A DNA stretch of 64,000 bases, taken from the NCBI GenBank assembly GCA_004193285.1, contig SECP01000002.1, positions 248,001 to 312,000 of the forward strand, read 5' to 3'. Made by a program: the position numbers and the translations under genes. The notes below the pieces were generated by a model. It worked only from the letters and a program-made list of their open reading frames with translations, was not told where the DNA came from and searched no databases. The stretch comes from Myxococcales bacterium (GTDB taxonomy: Bacteria; Myxococcota_A; Polyangia; Polyangiales; Polyangiaceae). Shown piece after piece: positions 19,108 to 27,391 of this stretch (the stretch's first letter is position 1; each line of letters begins with the position of its first letter).

Positions 19108-20064
19108 ATGACCTCACGAGGCTCCTCGCGCTATCGCTTCGTGAACCTGGATGGCTCGGAGCCGCAGGTCCTCTCGTCCGTGCTCAAGTGGGCCCTCGTG
19201 GACCGGATGATGGGACGGCGTCGCAACGGTTCGACCGCCCACCCGGCGCCGCGCGTCTCGCCGGACTTGCAGGAGTTGAAGCAACCTCCGCCGCGGGGCG
19301 AGCCAGCTCGCCTGACTTGGATCGGCCACGCGAGTTGGCTCGTCCAGCTGGACGGCGTGTCCCTCCTCATCGATCCCATCTTTTCGGAGAGCTTGGGCCC
19401 CGGCATTCACCGTTTCGTCCCGCCCGGCGTGTCGGTGGCGGAGCTTCCGGCAATCGACGCGCAGCTCGTCACCCACAACCACCGCGACCATCTGGATCTG
19501 CCGTCGCTACGCGCGGTGGGGCGACCAGTCGTCGCTGGCCTTGGGCTCACGGAGTTCTTCGCCCGTGAACAGCTGCCTTGCACGGAGCTAGATTGGTGGA
19601 GCGAAACCAAAGTGGGTCCGGTCACCATCCGCTTCGTGCCTTCACACCACTGGAGTCGGCGCGGGCTCACCGACGCGAACGAGACGCTCTGGGGCGGCTT
19701 CGTGGTGGAGGGCTCCCGAGCGAGGATCTACCACTCGGGCGATACTGCCTACTTCGAAGGCTTTGGTGAGATTGGCCGCCGCGTCGGCCCCATCGACGCG
19801 GCGCTCCTGCCGATTGGCGCGTATGACCCCGCATGGTTCATGAGCAAGCAGCACATGAACCCGGAAGAAGCCGCACAAGCGTTCACGGACTTGGGGGCGC
19901 GTACGTTCGTGGCCATGCACTGGGGCACCTTCAAGCTCACGGACGAGCCGCTGGACGAGCCCCCGGCTCGGCTGGCCGCGGAATGGCAGCGCCGGCAGCT
20001 TTCGCCCGAGCGGTGCCTCGTACCGCCCGTGGGCGGCGTCCTCCGCGTCGGCAATTCGGGGTAG
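19108..20064 (+). CDS. Metallo-beta-lactamase-fold hydrolase, NAPE-PLD/UlaG-like
   Basis: A 318-residue MBL-fold enzyme of the Lactamase_B_2 group. The dinuclear metal motif HxHxDH is present as THNHRDHLD (His123, His125, Asp127, His128). Later ligands fit FVPSHHWS, the Asp in YHSGDTAYF and the final His in VAMHWGTFKL. The segments LTWIGHASWLVQLDGVSLLIDP and MNPEEAAQAFTDLGA are typical of bacterial proteins annotated as NAPE-PLD-like or as putative Zn-dependent hydrolases of the UlaG type. There is no signal peptide, so it is cytoplasmic. The physiological substrate cannot be told from sequence. Confidence 0.92.
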   Translation: MTSRGSSRYRFVNLDGSEPQVLSSVLKWALVDRMMGRRRNGSTAHPAPRVSPDLQELKQPPPRGEPARLTWIGHASWLVQLDGVSLLIDPIFSESLGPGIHRFVPPGVSVAELPAIDAQLVTHNHRDHLDLPSLRAVGRPVVAGLGLTEFFAREQLPCTELDWWSETKVGPVTIRFVPSHHWSRRGLTDANETLWGGFVVEGSRARIYHSGDTAYFEGFGEIGRRVGPIDAALLPIGAYDPAWFMSKQHMNPEEAAQAFTDLGARTFVAMHWGTFKLTDEPLDEPPARLAAEWQRRQLSPERCLVPPVGGVLRVGNSG

Positions 20065-20095
20065 GTGCTGGCACGGCGGTTGCTCTGCGCCAGGC

Positions 20096-21055
20096 ATGGG
20101 CAAGCTCGTGCAAGGCCGCTGGGTCGACGAATGGTACGGCAAGGACCCGAAGGGTCATTTCGTCCGTGACGAAACGCAGTTCCGCGACCGCATCCGCGCC
20201 GACGGTTCGAGCAAGTACCCACCGGAGGCAGGTCGCTACCACCTGTACGTGAGCCTCGCCTGCCCCTGGGCCCACCGCACCCTGATTGCCCGGCAGCTCA
20301 AAGGCCTCCAGGACGCGATAACCGTCAGTGTCGTTCACCCGCACATGGGTGAGCAGGGCTGGGAGCTGCGCGACTATCCGGGCGCCACTGCCGACGGCGT
20401 CAATCACGCGCGCTATTTGCATGAGGTCTACACGCGCGCAGTCCCCGAGTACACGGGGCGCGTCACGGTGCCGGTGCTGTGGGACAAGCGCGAAGCCCGC
20501 ATCGTCTGCAATGATTCGCGGTTGATTTTGCGCATGCTGAGCCGCGAGCTCGAGAGCGTCGCCCGGCGGGAGCTGGATCTGTGCCCGCATGACCTGGAAC
20601 CGGACATCGACCGCGCCATCGACGAAATGTACGGCCCGGTCAACAACGGCGTGTACCGCGCCGGCTTCGCGTCCACGCAAGAAGCCTACGAAGAAGCAGT
20701 GAGCGAGCTGTTCCGAGCTCTCGACGAGCTGGAGCGCCGGCTCAGCACGCAGCGCTACTTGCTCGGAGCGCGCTTCACGGAAGCGGACATCTGCTTGTTC
20801 ACGACCCTGCTGCGCTTCGACGTGGTTTATCATTATCACTTCAAATGCAACCTGCGGCGCCTTGCGGACTACCCTGCTCTCTCCGGCTACTTGCGGGACG
20901 TGTTCCAGATGCCCGGCGTCTCGGAGACTTGCAATCTGGATCACATCAAGCATCACTACTTCACTAGTCATCCGAACCTGAACCCAAGCCGCATCATCCC
21001 GCTCGGACCGAACGTGGACCTCACGTCGCCGCATGGCCGGGAGTTGCTGAGCTGA
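20096..21055 (+). CDS. Glutathionyl-hydroquinone reductase (Xi-class GST, YqjG/ECM4-like)
   Basis: A 319-residue Xi-class glutathione transferase. The catalytic Cys56 lies in SLACPWAHRTLI, the family signature; these enzymes reduce glutathionyl-hydroquinones. Other conserved pieces are VPVLWDKREARIVCNDS, DEMYGPVNNGVYRAGFA, FTEADICLFTTLLRFDVVY and NLDHIKHHYF near the C-terminus. Length matches the family. It may detoxify aromatic or quinone compounds released from plant material. It starts 31 bp after the MBL-fold gene and could share its transcript. Confidence 0.95.
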   Translation: MGKLVQGRWVDEWYGKDPKGHFVRDETQFRDRIRADGSSKYPPEAGRYHLYVSLACPWAHRTLIARQLKGLQDAITVSVVHPHMGEQGWELRDYPGATADGVNHARYLHEVYTRAVPEYTGRVTVPVLWDKREARIVCNDSRLILRMLSRELESVARRELDLCPHDLEPDIDRAIDEMYGPVNNGVYRAGFASTQEAYEEAVSELFRALDELERRLSTQRYLLGARFTEADICLFTTLLRFDVVYHYHFKCNLRRLADYPALSGYLRDVFQMPGVSETCNLDHIKHHYFTSHPNLNPSRIIPLGPNVDLTSPHGRELLS

Positions 21056-21073
21056 GCGGGACGACGCGCAACA

Positions 21074-21145
21074 CTTACATGCAACACCCGTGACCCACCT
21101 GCGCGATCAGACAGGCAGCGTGAGTCGGCGCTTTGCTTACATGCA
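21074..21145. promoter_or_regulatory. Paired CTTACATGCA direct repeats upstream of GH53 gene
   Basis: The 10-mer CTTACATGCA occurs at 21074-21083 and again at 21136-21145, exactly 62 bp apart (about six helical turns). Both copies lie between the end of the GST gene and the galactanase start at 21224. The sequence is AT-richer than its surroundings. Same-face paired sites suggest binding by a regulator, but no protein is assigned. Confidence 0.4.
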
Positions 21146-21223
21146 GTCTGCGACTCCGTCCCTCGGCTCGGACCACCAATTTACGCTGGCGATGAGCGCA
21201 CGACTGGGCAAGACTCACGCGAC

Positions 21224-22588
21224 GTGAGCGAGTCAAAGTCTGCGGCGGTGGTGCGGCTCTTCGCCGCTGTTTCGCTATTGTGTCATTGCTCTTCGAACCC
21301 GCCGAACGTTACCCCGGAGGGTGAAGGCGGCGCCGGGGGCGACTCTCATTCGGGCACGAGCGGCAGCGGCAGCGGCGGCCAAGCGCCATCCGCCGGCAGC
21401 GCGTCCGGCGGCAAGCCGAGCGGGGGAGCGGGCGCGCACAGCAGCGGCGGTGATGCCTCCGGGGAGAATGCAGGCAGCTCTAGCAACAGCGGCGCCGGCA
21501 GCGGCGCTCAGGGCGAAGCCGGTAGCGGTGGAGAAGGCGGAACGGAGACTGACTTCGGCGCTTTCATGCTGGGCGCGGACATCTCCAGCTTGCCGGAAAC
21601 CGTAGACGAGGGCGTCACCTTCCTCGACACGGACGGCACGCAGAAGGACCTGATCCCGCTGCTCGGCGCCCACGGCTTCAACTACGTGCGGCTCCGCACG
21701 TTCGTGGACCCGAGCGCGCTGTACGGTTACGCGAACCCGAACGGCCAAGAAGAGTACAAGAAGCCAGAGCCGTACTGCGACACCTCACACACGTTAGAGG
21801 TCGCGCGCGAAGCCAAGCAAGCCGGTATGGGCTTTCTGCTGGACCTTCACTACAGCGACAACTGGGCCGACCCTGGCAAGCAGGTCATTCCGGCCGCCTG
21901 GCGCGGCGCGACCACGCTCGCCGAGCTCGCCGAGCAAGTGACGGCCTACACGACCGCGGTCGTCGGTGAGCTCGTCGCAGGCGGTGCTCGCCCGGACATG
22001 GTCCAGATCGGCAACGAGATCACACCTGGCTTGTTGATTCATATTCCGTCAGGAAATCCGCAGGCCGACCAGTGGGGCAACATGAATAAGTTGACCAACA
22101 GCGTGAACGGAAGTGCGGGCAACTTCAATAACGTTGCTGCGCTGTTGAAGGCGGGCGTCCAAGGCGTGAAGGCCGTGGATCCGACGATCAAGATCATGCT
22201 CCACCTGGAAAACACGAACAGCTTTCCAGCCGTGCGCGATTGGGTGAACGCAGTTCGCGCGCGCGGCGTAGAGCTAGATGTGCTCGGGCTGTCTTGTTAC
22301 CCCTCCTATCAAGGTCAGCCGTTCGTTTGGGCCGACACTTTCGATCAGCTGACACAAAACCTCGACGACCTTTCTTTCGTGATCGCCGAGTACAACCCTG
22401 AGCGCACCGAGGCCAACCAGATCATGGCCGAGCTGCCTGACGGCAGAGGTCTCGGTACGTTCTTCTGGGAGCCAACGCAGAGCGGTACGTGGGGCGGCTC
22501 GCTATTCAATCGTGTTGGTAACGTTTTGGAAGCTGACGCCGAAGCTTTTGCCGAGTTCGACACTCTAAGAGCAGACCTGGGTCTCTAG
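21224..22588 (+). CDS. GH53 endo-beta-1,4-galactanase, lipid-anchored
   Basis: A 454-residue predicted lipoprotein (signal ending LLCHC, GTG start at 21224). A Gly/Ser linker (about 25-105) precedes a complete GH53 domain starting GADISSLPE. GH53 enzymes cleave beta-1,4-galactan side chains of pectin by retention. Both clan GH-A glutamates are visible: Glu265 in VQIGNEITPG (acid/base) and Glu389 in VIAEYNPE (nucleophile), plus DLHYSDNWADPGKQ and the final FFWEPT. Codon use is more T/A-rich in the second half than in neighbours, hinting at transfer. A second GH53 gene lies at 29055, and two carbohydrate-binding lipoprotein genes lie between them. Confidence 0.95.
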   Translation: MSESKSAAVVRLFAAVSLLCHCSSNPPNVTPEGEGGAGGDSHSGTSGSGSGGQAPSAGSASGGKPSGGAGAHSSGGDASGENAGSSSNSGAGSGAQGEAGSGGEGGTETDFGAFMLGADISSLPETVDEGVTFLDTDGTQKDLIPLLGAHGFNYVRLRTFVDPSALYGYANPNGQEEYKKPEPYCDTSHTLEVAREAKQAGMGFLLDLHYSDNWADPGKQVIPAAWRGATTLAELAEQVTAYTTAVVGELVAGGARPDMVQIGNEITPGLLIHIPSGNPQADQWGNMNKLTNSVNGSAGNFNNVAALLKAGVQGVKAVDPTIKIMLHLENTNSFPAVRDWVNAVRARGVELDVLGLSCYPSYQGQPFVWADTFDQLTQNLDDLSFVIAEYNPERTEANQIMAELPDGRGLGTFFWEPTQSGTWGGSLFNRVGNVLEADAEAFAEFDTLRADLGL

Positions 22589-23083
22589 CTTCCGGCCTGC
22601 TCGCTGGCCGCTACGGCATCGTCGCTTTGGCCACCTTCACCGCGGAGCGCGTTCCTTGCCTTTCCAGCCCGCATGTCCTTTGCTGCGGTTCGCTCCGAAT
22701 CGTCGGGCCTTCTCACACGTGCACGCACAGCGCCAATCGTCCAGTTGTGCTGACGCGGCTGTATAACTGGTGAGAGTTAACGCTGCCTTATCTGTACGTT
22801 GCGCTCGTGTGACACATTTGAGCAGCTCGCCCTCTCTGAATAAGTACGAGCTTCGGGCGTATTCGGAGGTCGATGCAGGCGCATTGCAAAGCAGCGGATC
22901 GCAGTGCTGGTGAGTCGATGTGGGCGCCTACAAATCTGCGGCCTCACCCTTGCGGATGAGAGCTGGGCTCGGATAGCTTTGTGATCCGCTGGTGTGACGA
23001 GCGTCTGGTTTTACGTCTGCCCGCGTGGGGGGACGCGCAGATCGCTGAGCTTCGTTCACTAAGTCAAACTTCGGAGGCACTTG
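22589..23083. other. 495-bp gene-free, less GC-rich leader before the kinase operon
   Basis: I see no convincing coding sequence here. The stretch is visibly more T/A-rich than its flanks and contains a short inverted repeat, TAACT (22764-22768) with AGTTA (22775-22779). It ends in a strong GGAGG (23073-23077) serving the next gene. Its length and position suggest that it carries the promoter and control region of the five-gene operon starting at 23084. Confidence 0.5.
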
Positions 23084-24019
23084 ATGATGCGTAAGAAAAC
23101 AGGCCTGAAAGAACTCAGTCTCGTCGTGCTGTGCGGCGCGGCGCTCGTGAGCGTCGCGTGCGGTGACGACGACGATACGGGTGGTGACGGCACCTCCGGC
23201 AGCGCGGGCACGGCTGCGGCCGGCAGCTCCTCTGCGGGCAGCAAGAGCACGGGCGGCAGCGCCGGCAGCAAGAGCACCGGCGGCAGCGGCGGCACGAGCG
23301 CGGGTGGCACCTCTGCCGGCACGAGCGCGGGCGGCACGAGCGCGGGCGGCACCTCCGCCGGCACGAGCGGCGGCGGCACCGCGGGCTCTGCCATGGGCGG
23401 CGAGTCGGGCGGCGGCGTGCCGGGCGAAGGCGGCGCGGCTGGTGAAGGCGGCGCACCGATCGTCGGCGAGGCCGGTGCGGATGCGGGCGGCGCGGGCGGC
23501 GAAGGCGGCGCGCCGGTCGTCGCGATGGATGTGCTCAAGAACTTGAGCTTCGAGTCGCCGATTCCGCCCGCCACCTGGGCTCCCAGCAGCGGCACCAAGG
23601 TGTTTCCGGAGTGGACCAACACCGCGACTCCGGACGGCTCGTCGTACGTGCAGTGGGGCGACGTGACGAGTGGCGACGTACGGCTCGCGCACTGGAGCGG
23701 TGCCGCCGCGTACGTCGCGAGAACCGAGCAAGAGGTGAGCCCGCTCGCGAACGGGACATACGCCTTCAGCATTCATGTAAAGCGCGATGCGCCCGAGAAG
23801 CTCGATTCCTACCTGTATGCCAAGGGCTTCGATCCGGACGCACCGGACGACGACGTACGGAAAGACACCGAGGACGTCGGCAACACCGCCTACGTCAAGG
23901 TCACGCTCGGGCCGATCGTCGTCGAGAGCGGCAAGCTCATCGTCGGCGTTTACACGGACGCGGCCAAAGACGCCTGGATCAACTTCGACGACGCGTCGCT
24001 CGAGCGTCTCCCGGATTGA
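23084..24019 (+). CDS. Lipoprotein with galactan-binding-type CBM domain (first gene of kinase operon)
   Basis: A 311-residue predicted lipoprotein. Tandem ATGs at 23084 and 23087 follow GGAGG at ideal distance; the lipobox is LVSVAC. Residues about 25-145 are a repetitive Gly/Ser/Thr/Lys linker. The C-terminal 160 residues form a jelly-roll CBM-like domain: LKNLSFESP at the start, RLAHWSGAAAYVARTEQEV, NGTYAFSIHVKR and WINFDDASLE at the end. The same order of motifs is seen in the N-terminal module of the GH53 enzyme at 29055, so the domain probably binds galactan (CBM61-like). Its stop overlaps the next start by one base, indicating translational coupling. Confidence 0.82.
   Translation: MMRKKTGLKELSLVVLCGAALVSVACGDDDDTGGDGTSGSAGTAAAGSSSAGSKSTGGSAGSKSTGGSGGTSAGGTSAGTSAGGTSAGGTSAGTSGGGTAGSAMGGESGGGVPGEGGAAGEGGAPIVGEAGADAGGAGGEGGAPVVAMDVLKNLSFESPIPPATWAPSSGTKVFPEWTNTATPDGSSYVQWGDVTSGDVRLAHWSGAAAYVARTEQEVSPLANGTYAFSIHVKRDAPEKLDSYLYAKGFDPDAPDDDVRKDTEDVGNTAYVKVTLGPIVVESGKLIVGVYTDAAKDAWINFDDASLERLPD
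23239..23378 (+). repeat. Imperfect 15/24-bp tandem repeats in lipoprotein linker
   Basis: Repeated DNA blocks code for two copies of SKSTGGS-like and about six copies of GTSAG-type units in the linker of the lipoprotein at 23084. The main unit resembles GGCACGAGCGCGGGC. Units are imperfect, so the array is older or under some constraint compared with the perfect repeat at 3138. Confidence 0.7.
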
Positions 24020-24894
24020 TGCGCATGAGAGCTGCTCGTCGTAAGCCAAGTTTTGGAACCGCGCAGCTCGCGCTGCTTCTGGCCGCTGGTTGCTCGCTGC
24101 AGGATTTCGATTACCTGCAGAAGGGAACCGGCGGCTCGAATGCGGGCGGCACTAGCTCGTCCGCCGGCACGTCCGCGGCCGGCACGGAGAGCGGTCAGGG
24201 CGGCGAAGGCGCCGAGCCGAGCACCGCCGGCACCGGCGGCGCCGAACCGAGCGCTGGCACCAAGTCGGGTGGTAGTAACTCCGGCGGCACCGGCAACAAC
24301 GCGGGCACCGGCGGTGGTGGCGGCAAGGGCGGAACTGGTGGCACCGGCGGCGGCGGCACCGGCGCGACGGGCGAGCTGCTCAACGGCAGCTTCGAGACGA
24401 ACAGCACGATGGGCTGGACCGTCGACCCGGCGAAGGCTTTGGCCAACCCTCCGCGCTACGCCTTCGTTCAGCCGCCCACCTCCGGCGCAACGGTGCCGGA
24501 CGGCGGCTACGAGTTCAGCACCTGGCACATGGTGGACGCGTTCAAGGTGGACCTCTACCAGACCATCGAGGGTGTGAAGGACGGTACCTACGTCTTCAAG
24601 GGCTACTTCAACCTTGGCTCGGGTCACAATCGCGTGGAGCTCTACGCGACGAACTGCGGCGGCAAAGACCCGACCCCCACCGCGGTGCTGCCCGCGGGCG
24701 ACGCCGTGTGGTCACCGGTCTTGCTAGAGGGCATCGAAGTGAAGGGCGGCAGCTGCACCGTCGGCCTGTACATCGACTCGAACAAGCTGAACTGGCTCAA
24801 CGCGGATCTGTTCACCTTCGAGCTCGATCCGAACGCCAGTCCCGGCGGAGAAGGCGGCGCCGGCGGCGACACCGGAGCGGGGGGCGCGAACTAG
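24019..24894 (+). CDS. Second CBM-like lipoprotein with Gly-rich C-terminal tail
   Basis: A 291-residue predicted lipoprotein (lipobox LLAAGC). The ATG at 24019 overlaps the previous stop by one base; an alternative ATG is at 24025. A Gly/Ser/Thr linker (about 35-115) leads to a jelly-roll domain: LLNGSFETNSTMGWTVD, YEFSTWHMVDAFKVDLYQTIEG, DGTYVFKGYF, and NWLNADLFTFELD. This parallels the previous protein and the CBM of the 29055 galactanase, with two Cys that could form a disulfide. The last 18 residues are again Gly-rich (GGEGGAGGDTGAGG), an unusual position for such a linker. Likely role: surface galactan capture or presentation to the kinase encoded next. Confidence 0.78.
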   Translation: MRMRAARRKPSFGTAQLALLLAAGCSLQDFDYLQKGTGGSNAGGTSSSAGTSAAGTESGQGGEGAEPSTAGTGGAEPSAGTKSGGSNSGGTGNNAGTGGGGGKGGTGGTGGGGTGATGELLNGSFETNSTMGWTVDPAKALANPPRYAFVQPPTSGATVPDGGYEFSTWHMVDAFKVDLYQTIEGVKDGTYVFKGYFNLGSGHNRVELYATNCGGKDPTPTAVLPAGDAVWSPVLLEGIEVKGGSCTVGLYIDSNKLNWLNADLFTFELDPNASPGGEGGAGGDTGAGGAN

Positions 24895-24896
24895 CA

Positions 24897-26486
24897 GTGA
24901 CCTCGACCGTTCAACCCGGCCTCGGCCAAGGCATGCGCTACCAGCGGCTCATCCCGCTCGGCAGCGGCGGCATGGCGAACGTGCATCTGGCGCTCGCCCT
25001 CGGCCAGGGCGGCTTCAAGCGCCTCGTCGTCGTGAAGTCGGTCCGTGACGAGCTCGTCGCGGACCCGGCGATGCGAGAGATGTTCCTCGCCGAGGCGCGG
25101 CTCTCCGCACGGCTGAATCATCCCAACGTCGTCCAAGTTTCGGAGGTGGTGGAGTCGCCGGACGGCGGAGTGATGCTCGTCATGGAGTACCTGGACGGCT
25201 TGCCCCTGTCCGGAGTCTACCGGTCACTGGGCGACTCCTTCACCCTGCCCATGCGGCTGCGCGTGCTGTGCGAAGTTTTGGCCGGTCTGCAGTACGCGCA
25301 CGACCTCGCGGATTACCACGGCAACCCGCTCGGCATCGTCCACCGGGACGTGAGCCCGCAGAACGTGTTCATCACGTACGACGCGCGGGTCAAGCTGCTT
25401 GATTTCGGCATCGCCAAGGTCGCAGTGTCGGAGGACAAAACTCGCACCGGCGTCATCAAGGGGCGCATCGCGTACATGCCCTTCGAGCAGGTGACGGGGA
25501 AGGGCGTGGATCGCCGGGCGGACGTGTACGCCATCGGCTGCTTGCTCTGGGAGGCGGCGGCGAGCCAGCGCATGTGGGGTCAGCTCACGGAGCCCCAGCT
25601 CGTGCGCGAGCTCGTGCGCGGCAACATCCCCCGCCTCAGCGAGCACGTGCAGGTGGACGCGGAGCTGGAGCGCATCGTTACGCGCGCCACCGCGCCGTTG
25701 CCCCAAGATCGCTATGAAGGCGCAGAAGCGCTGCGCCGTGATTTGGAGCGCTACCTGTCCACGCTGCCTACGGTGAGCCTGCGCGACATCGGTGAGCTGC
25801 TGTCGCGCACGTGCAGCCAAGCGCGCGCCGAGCGTCAGCGCGAGCTCGCGGCCGCGGTGGCGGCGACGGACCGTGAGATTTCGTCGCTCGTCGAAACCGA
25901 GTCCGCCCGCTACCTGCGCGCGGCCTCCCCGGATGGCACGGGCTCGCAAGTCTCGGGCATCGCGTCGCGCCCTCGGATGTTGCGCTCCTTCAGTCCCACG
26001 CCGGGTCCTTACTTACTAACGTCCGCCGGCACGCCGGTGGCCGCGCCGGACTCACGGCGAGGCGCGGAGAGCACGAAGTCGAGCTCCATCTCGGTACAGC
26101 AGCCAGCTCCGCCACGGCGCCGCGGCTTTTGGCTCGTGCTGGCCGCAGCCGCCGCGCTCGCCTTCGCGGCCTGGCTACCCAGCATGCTTCGGCCCACCGC
26201 AAGCGGTCCGGCAAGCGCGGGGTACGTGCCGTCCGCGGCCGCGTTCCCTTCCGCCGCGCCGGCGAGCGTGGCTCCCACTGATTCGGCCGCGCAAGAGGAC
26301 GAGCACGAGGCCGCCAGCGCGTCGCCGAGCGGTAGCAGCGCGCCGAAGCGCAAAGGGCACGTGCGCTGGGTCGCGCCGACGGCCGCGGCTGCGCCCGCCG
26401 CACCCAAGCCGAAACCGGCCGCTGGTTGCGACCCGCCCTACTACTTTTCAGCTGGAATCAAGACCTACAAACCGGAGTGCATTTGA
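24897..26486 (+). CDS. Transmembrane Ser/Thr protein kinase with atypical APE motif
   Basis: A 529-residue Hanks-type kinase from GTG 24897 (an ATG at 24933 is an alternative start). The kinase domain (about 13-285) has a Gly loop LGSGGMANVHLA, VVVKS lysine, HRDVSPQNVF catalytic loop and DFGIAK. The activation segment ends MPFEQ instead of MAPEQ, so the APE motif is PFE (residues 195-197). A linker follows, then a TM helix at about 408-428 and an extracytoplasmic Ala/Pro-rich stalk ending CDPPYYFSAGIKTYKPECI. The second kinase at 27392 ends almost identically. The gene starts 2 bp after the second CBM lipoprotein, so kinase and binding proteins are made together. Confidence 0.93.
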   Translation: MTSTVQPGLGQGMRYQRLIPLGSGGMANVHLALALGQGGFKRLVVVKSVRDELVADPAMREMFLAEARLSARLNHPNVVQVSEVVESPDGGVMLVMEYLDGLPLSGVYRSLGDSFTLPMRLRVLCEVLAGLQYAHDLADYHGNPLGIVHRDVSPQNVFITYDARVKLLDFGIAKVAVSEDKTRTGVIKGRIAYMPFEQVTGKGVDRRADVYAIGCLLWEAAASQRMWGQLTEPQLVRELVRGNIPRLSEHVQVDAELERIVTRATAPLPQDRYEGAEALRRDLERYLSTLPTVSLRDIGELLSRTCSQARAERQRELAAAVAATDREISSLVETESARYLRAASPDGTGSQVSGIASRPRMLRSFSPTPGPYLLTSAGTPVAAPDSRRGAESTKSSSISVQQPAPPRRRGFWLVLAAAAALAFAAWLPSMLRPTASGPASAGYVPSAAAFPSAAPASVAPTDSAAQEDEHEAASASPSGSSAPKRKGHVRWVAPTAAAAPAAPKPKPAAGCDPPYYFSAGIKTYKPECI

Positions 26487-27367
26487 TGAACCACGTCGCC
26501 CGCGCCGCCCTGTCGAGCGCAGCTGCCCTTTGCGCCCTTGCCTGGTCGGGCGCCGCCGCCGCCCAGGCCGCGCTCCCGACCCGGACCGAATGCCTCGAGG
26601 GGCATCGCAACGCGCAAGAGCTGAAGCAAAGCGGCAAGTTTCTGGAAGCGCAGGAGCACTTGCAAGTGTGCTCGGCCGGCTCATGCCCTGGCGCCATCAT
26701 CACGGACTGCGGCAATTGGATCACCGAGCTGGAGCAGACGACTCCTTCGCTCGTGTTTCAGGTGCGGTTGGACGGCAAAGAGGCGCTGGACGCGAACGTG
26801 ATGGTGGACGGCAAGCCGGTGACGGATCGCGCGCACGCCTTCAAAGTGAACCCGGGTCGGCACACCGTGCGCGTAGAGCTAGCCTCGTTCGAGCCGCGCG
26901 AAGAAGACGTCGTTCTGCCGGAGGGGCAGCGAATGCGCATGATCGAGGTGGATTTCTCGGCAAAGCCGGCGACCCCTGCCGCTTCCGCCGCGCCCGCGGC
27001 GCCGCCGCCGAAGGAGCTCGTTCGGCCAACGCCGGTCATCGTTTACCCGCTGCTCGGTTTAGGCGTCGCCGGCCTCGCTGGCTTCGGCACCTTCTCGCTG
27101 CTCGGCAACTCGGAGCGAAGCAAGCTGGAGGATCGCTGCGAGCCACGCTGCACGGACGACGACCTCACGAAGATGAAGCGCTGGTACACCATCGGCGATG
27201 TTTCGGCCGGAGTTGGCGCCGCCGCGCTGCTCGGCGCCGCGATCGTCTACCTGGCGCGGCCCAGTAAAGAGGTGGACTCGACCGAGGCCAAGCTCTCCTT
27301 CGAGCTGGGGCCGGTACGCGGGGCCACCGCGAGCTCGATAGGGCTCGGCGCTTCGAGCACCTGGTAA
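26486..27367 (+). CDS. Exported PEGA/TPR-like protein encoded between two kinases
   Basis: A 293-residue protein; the ATG at 26486 overlaps the kinase stop by one base. A Sec signal (AWSGAAAAQA) precedes a Cys-containing helical repeat (TECLEGHRNAQELKQSGKFLEAQEHLQVCSAG, about residues 30-62). A PEGA-type beta domain follows (NVMVDGKPVTDRAHAFKVNPGRHTVRVE), then an Ala/Pro linker and two TM helices separated by a loop with CEPRC. The layout matches the gene at 7619. The family recurs beside myxobacterial Ser/Thr kinases, so it may be a periplasmic partner of the kinases or read the bound polysaccharide. Function is inferred from context only. Confidence 0.75.
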   Translation: MNHVARAALSSAAALCALAWSGAAAAQAALPTRTECLEGHRNAQELKQSGKFLEAQEHLQVCSAGSCPGAIITDCGNWITELEQTTPSLVFQVRLDGKEALDANVMVDGKPVTDRAHAFKVNPGRHTVRVELASFEPREEDVVLPEGQRMRMIEVDFSAKPATPAASAAPAAPPPKELVRPTPVIVYPLLGLGVAGLAGFGTFSLLGNSERSKLEDRCEPRCTDDDLTKMKRWYTIGDVSAGVGAAALLGAAIVYLARPSKEVDSTEAKLSFELGPVRGATASSIGLGASSTW

Positions 27368-27391
27368 CGCTCTCCCTCCTTCCTTTTTCAC

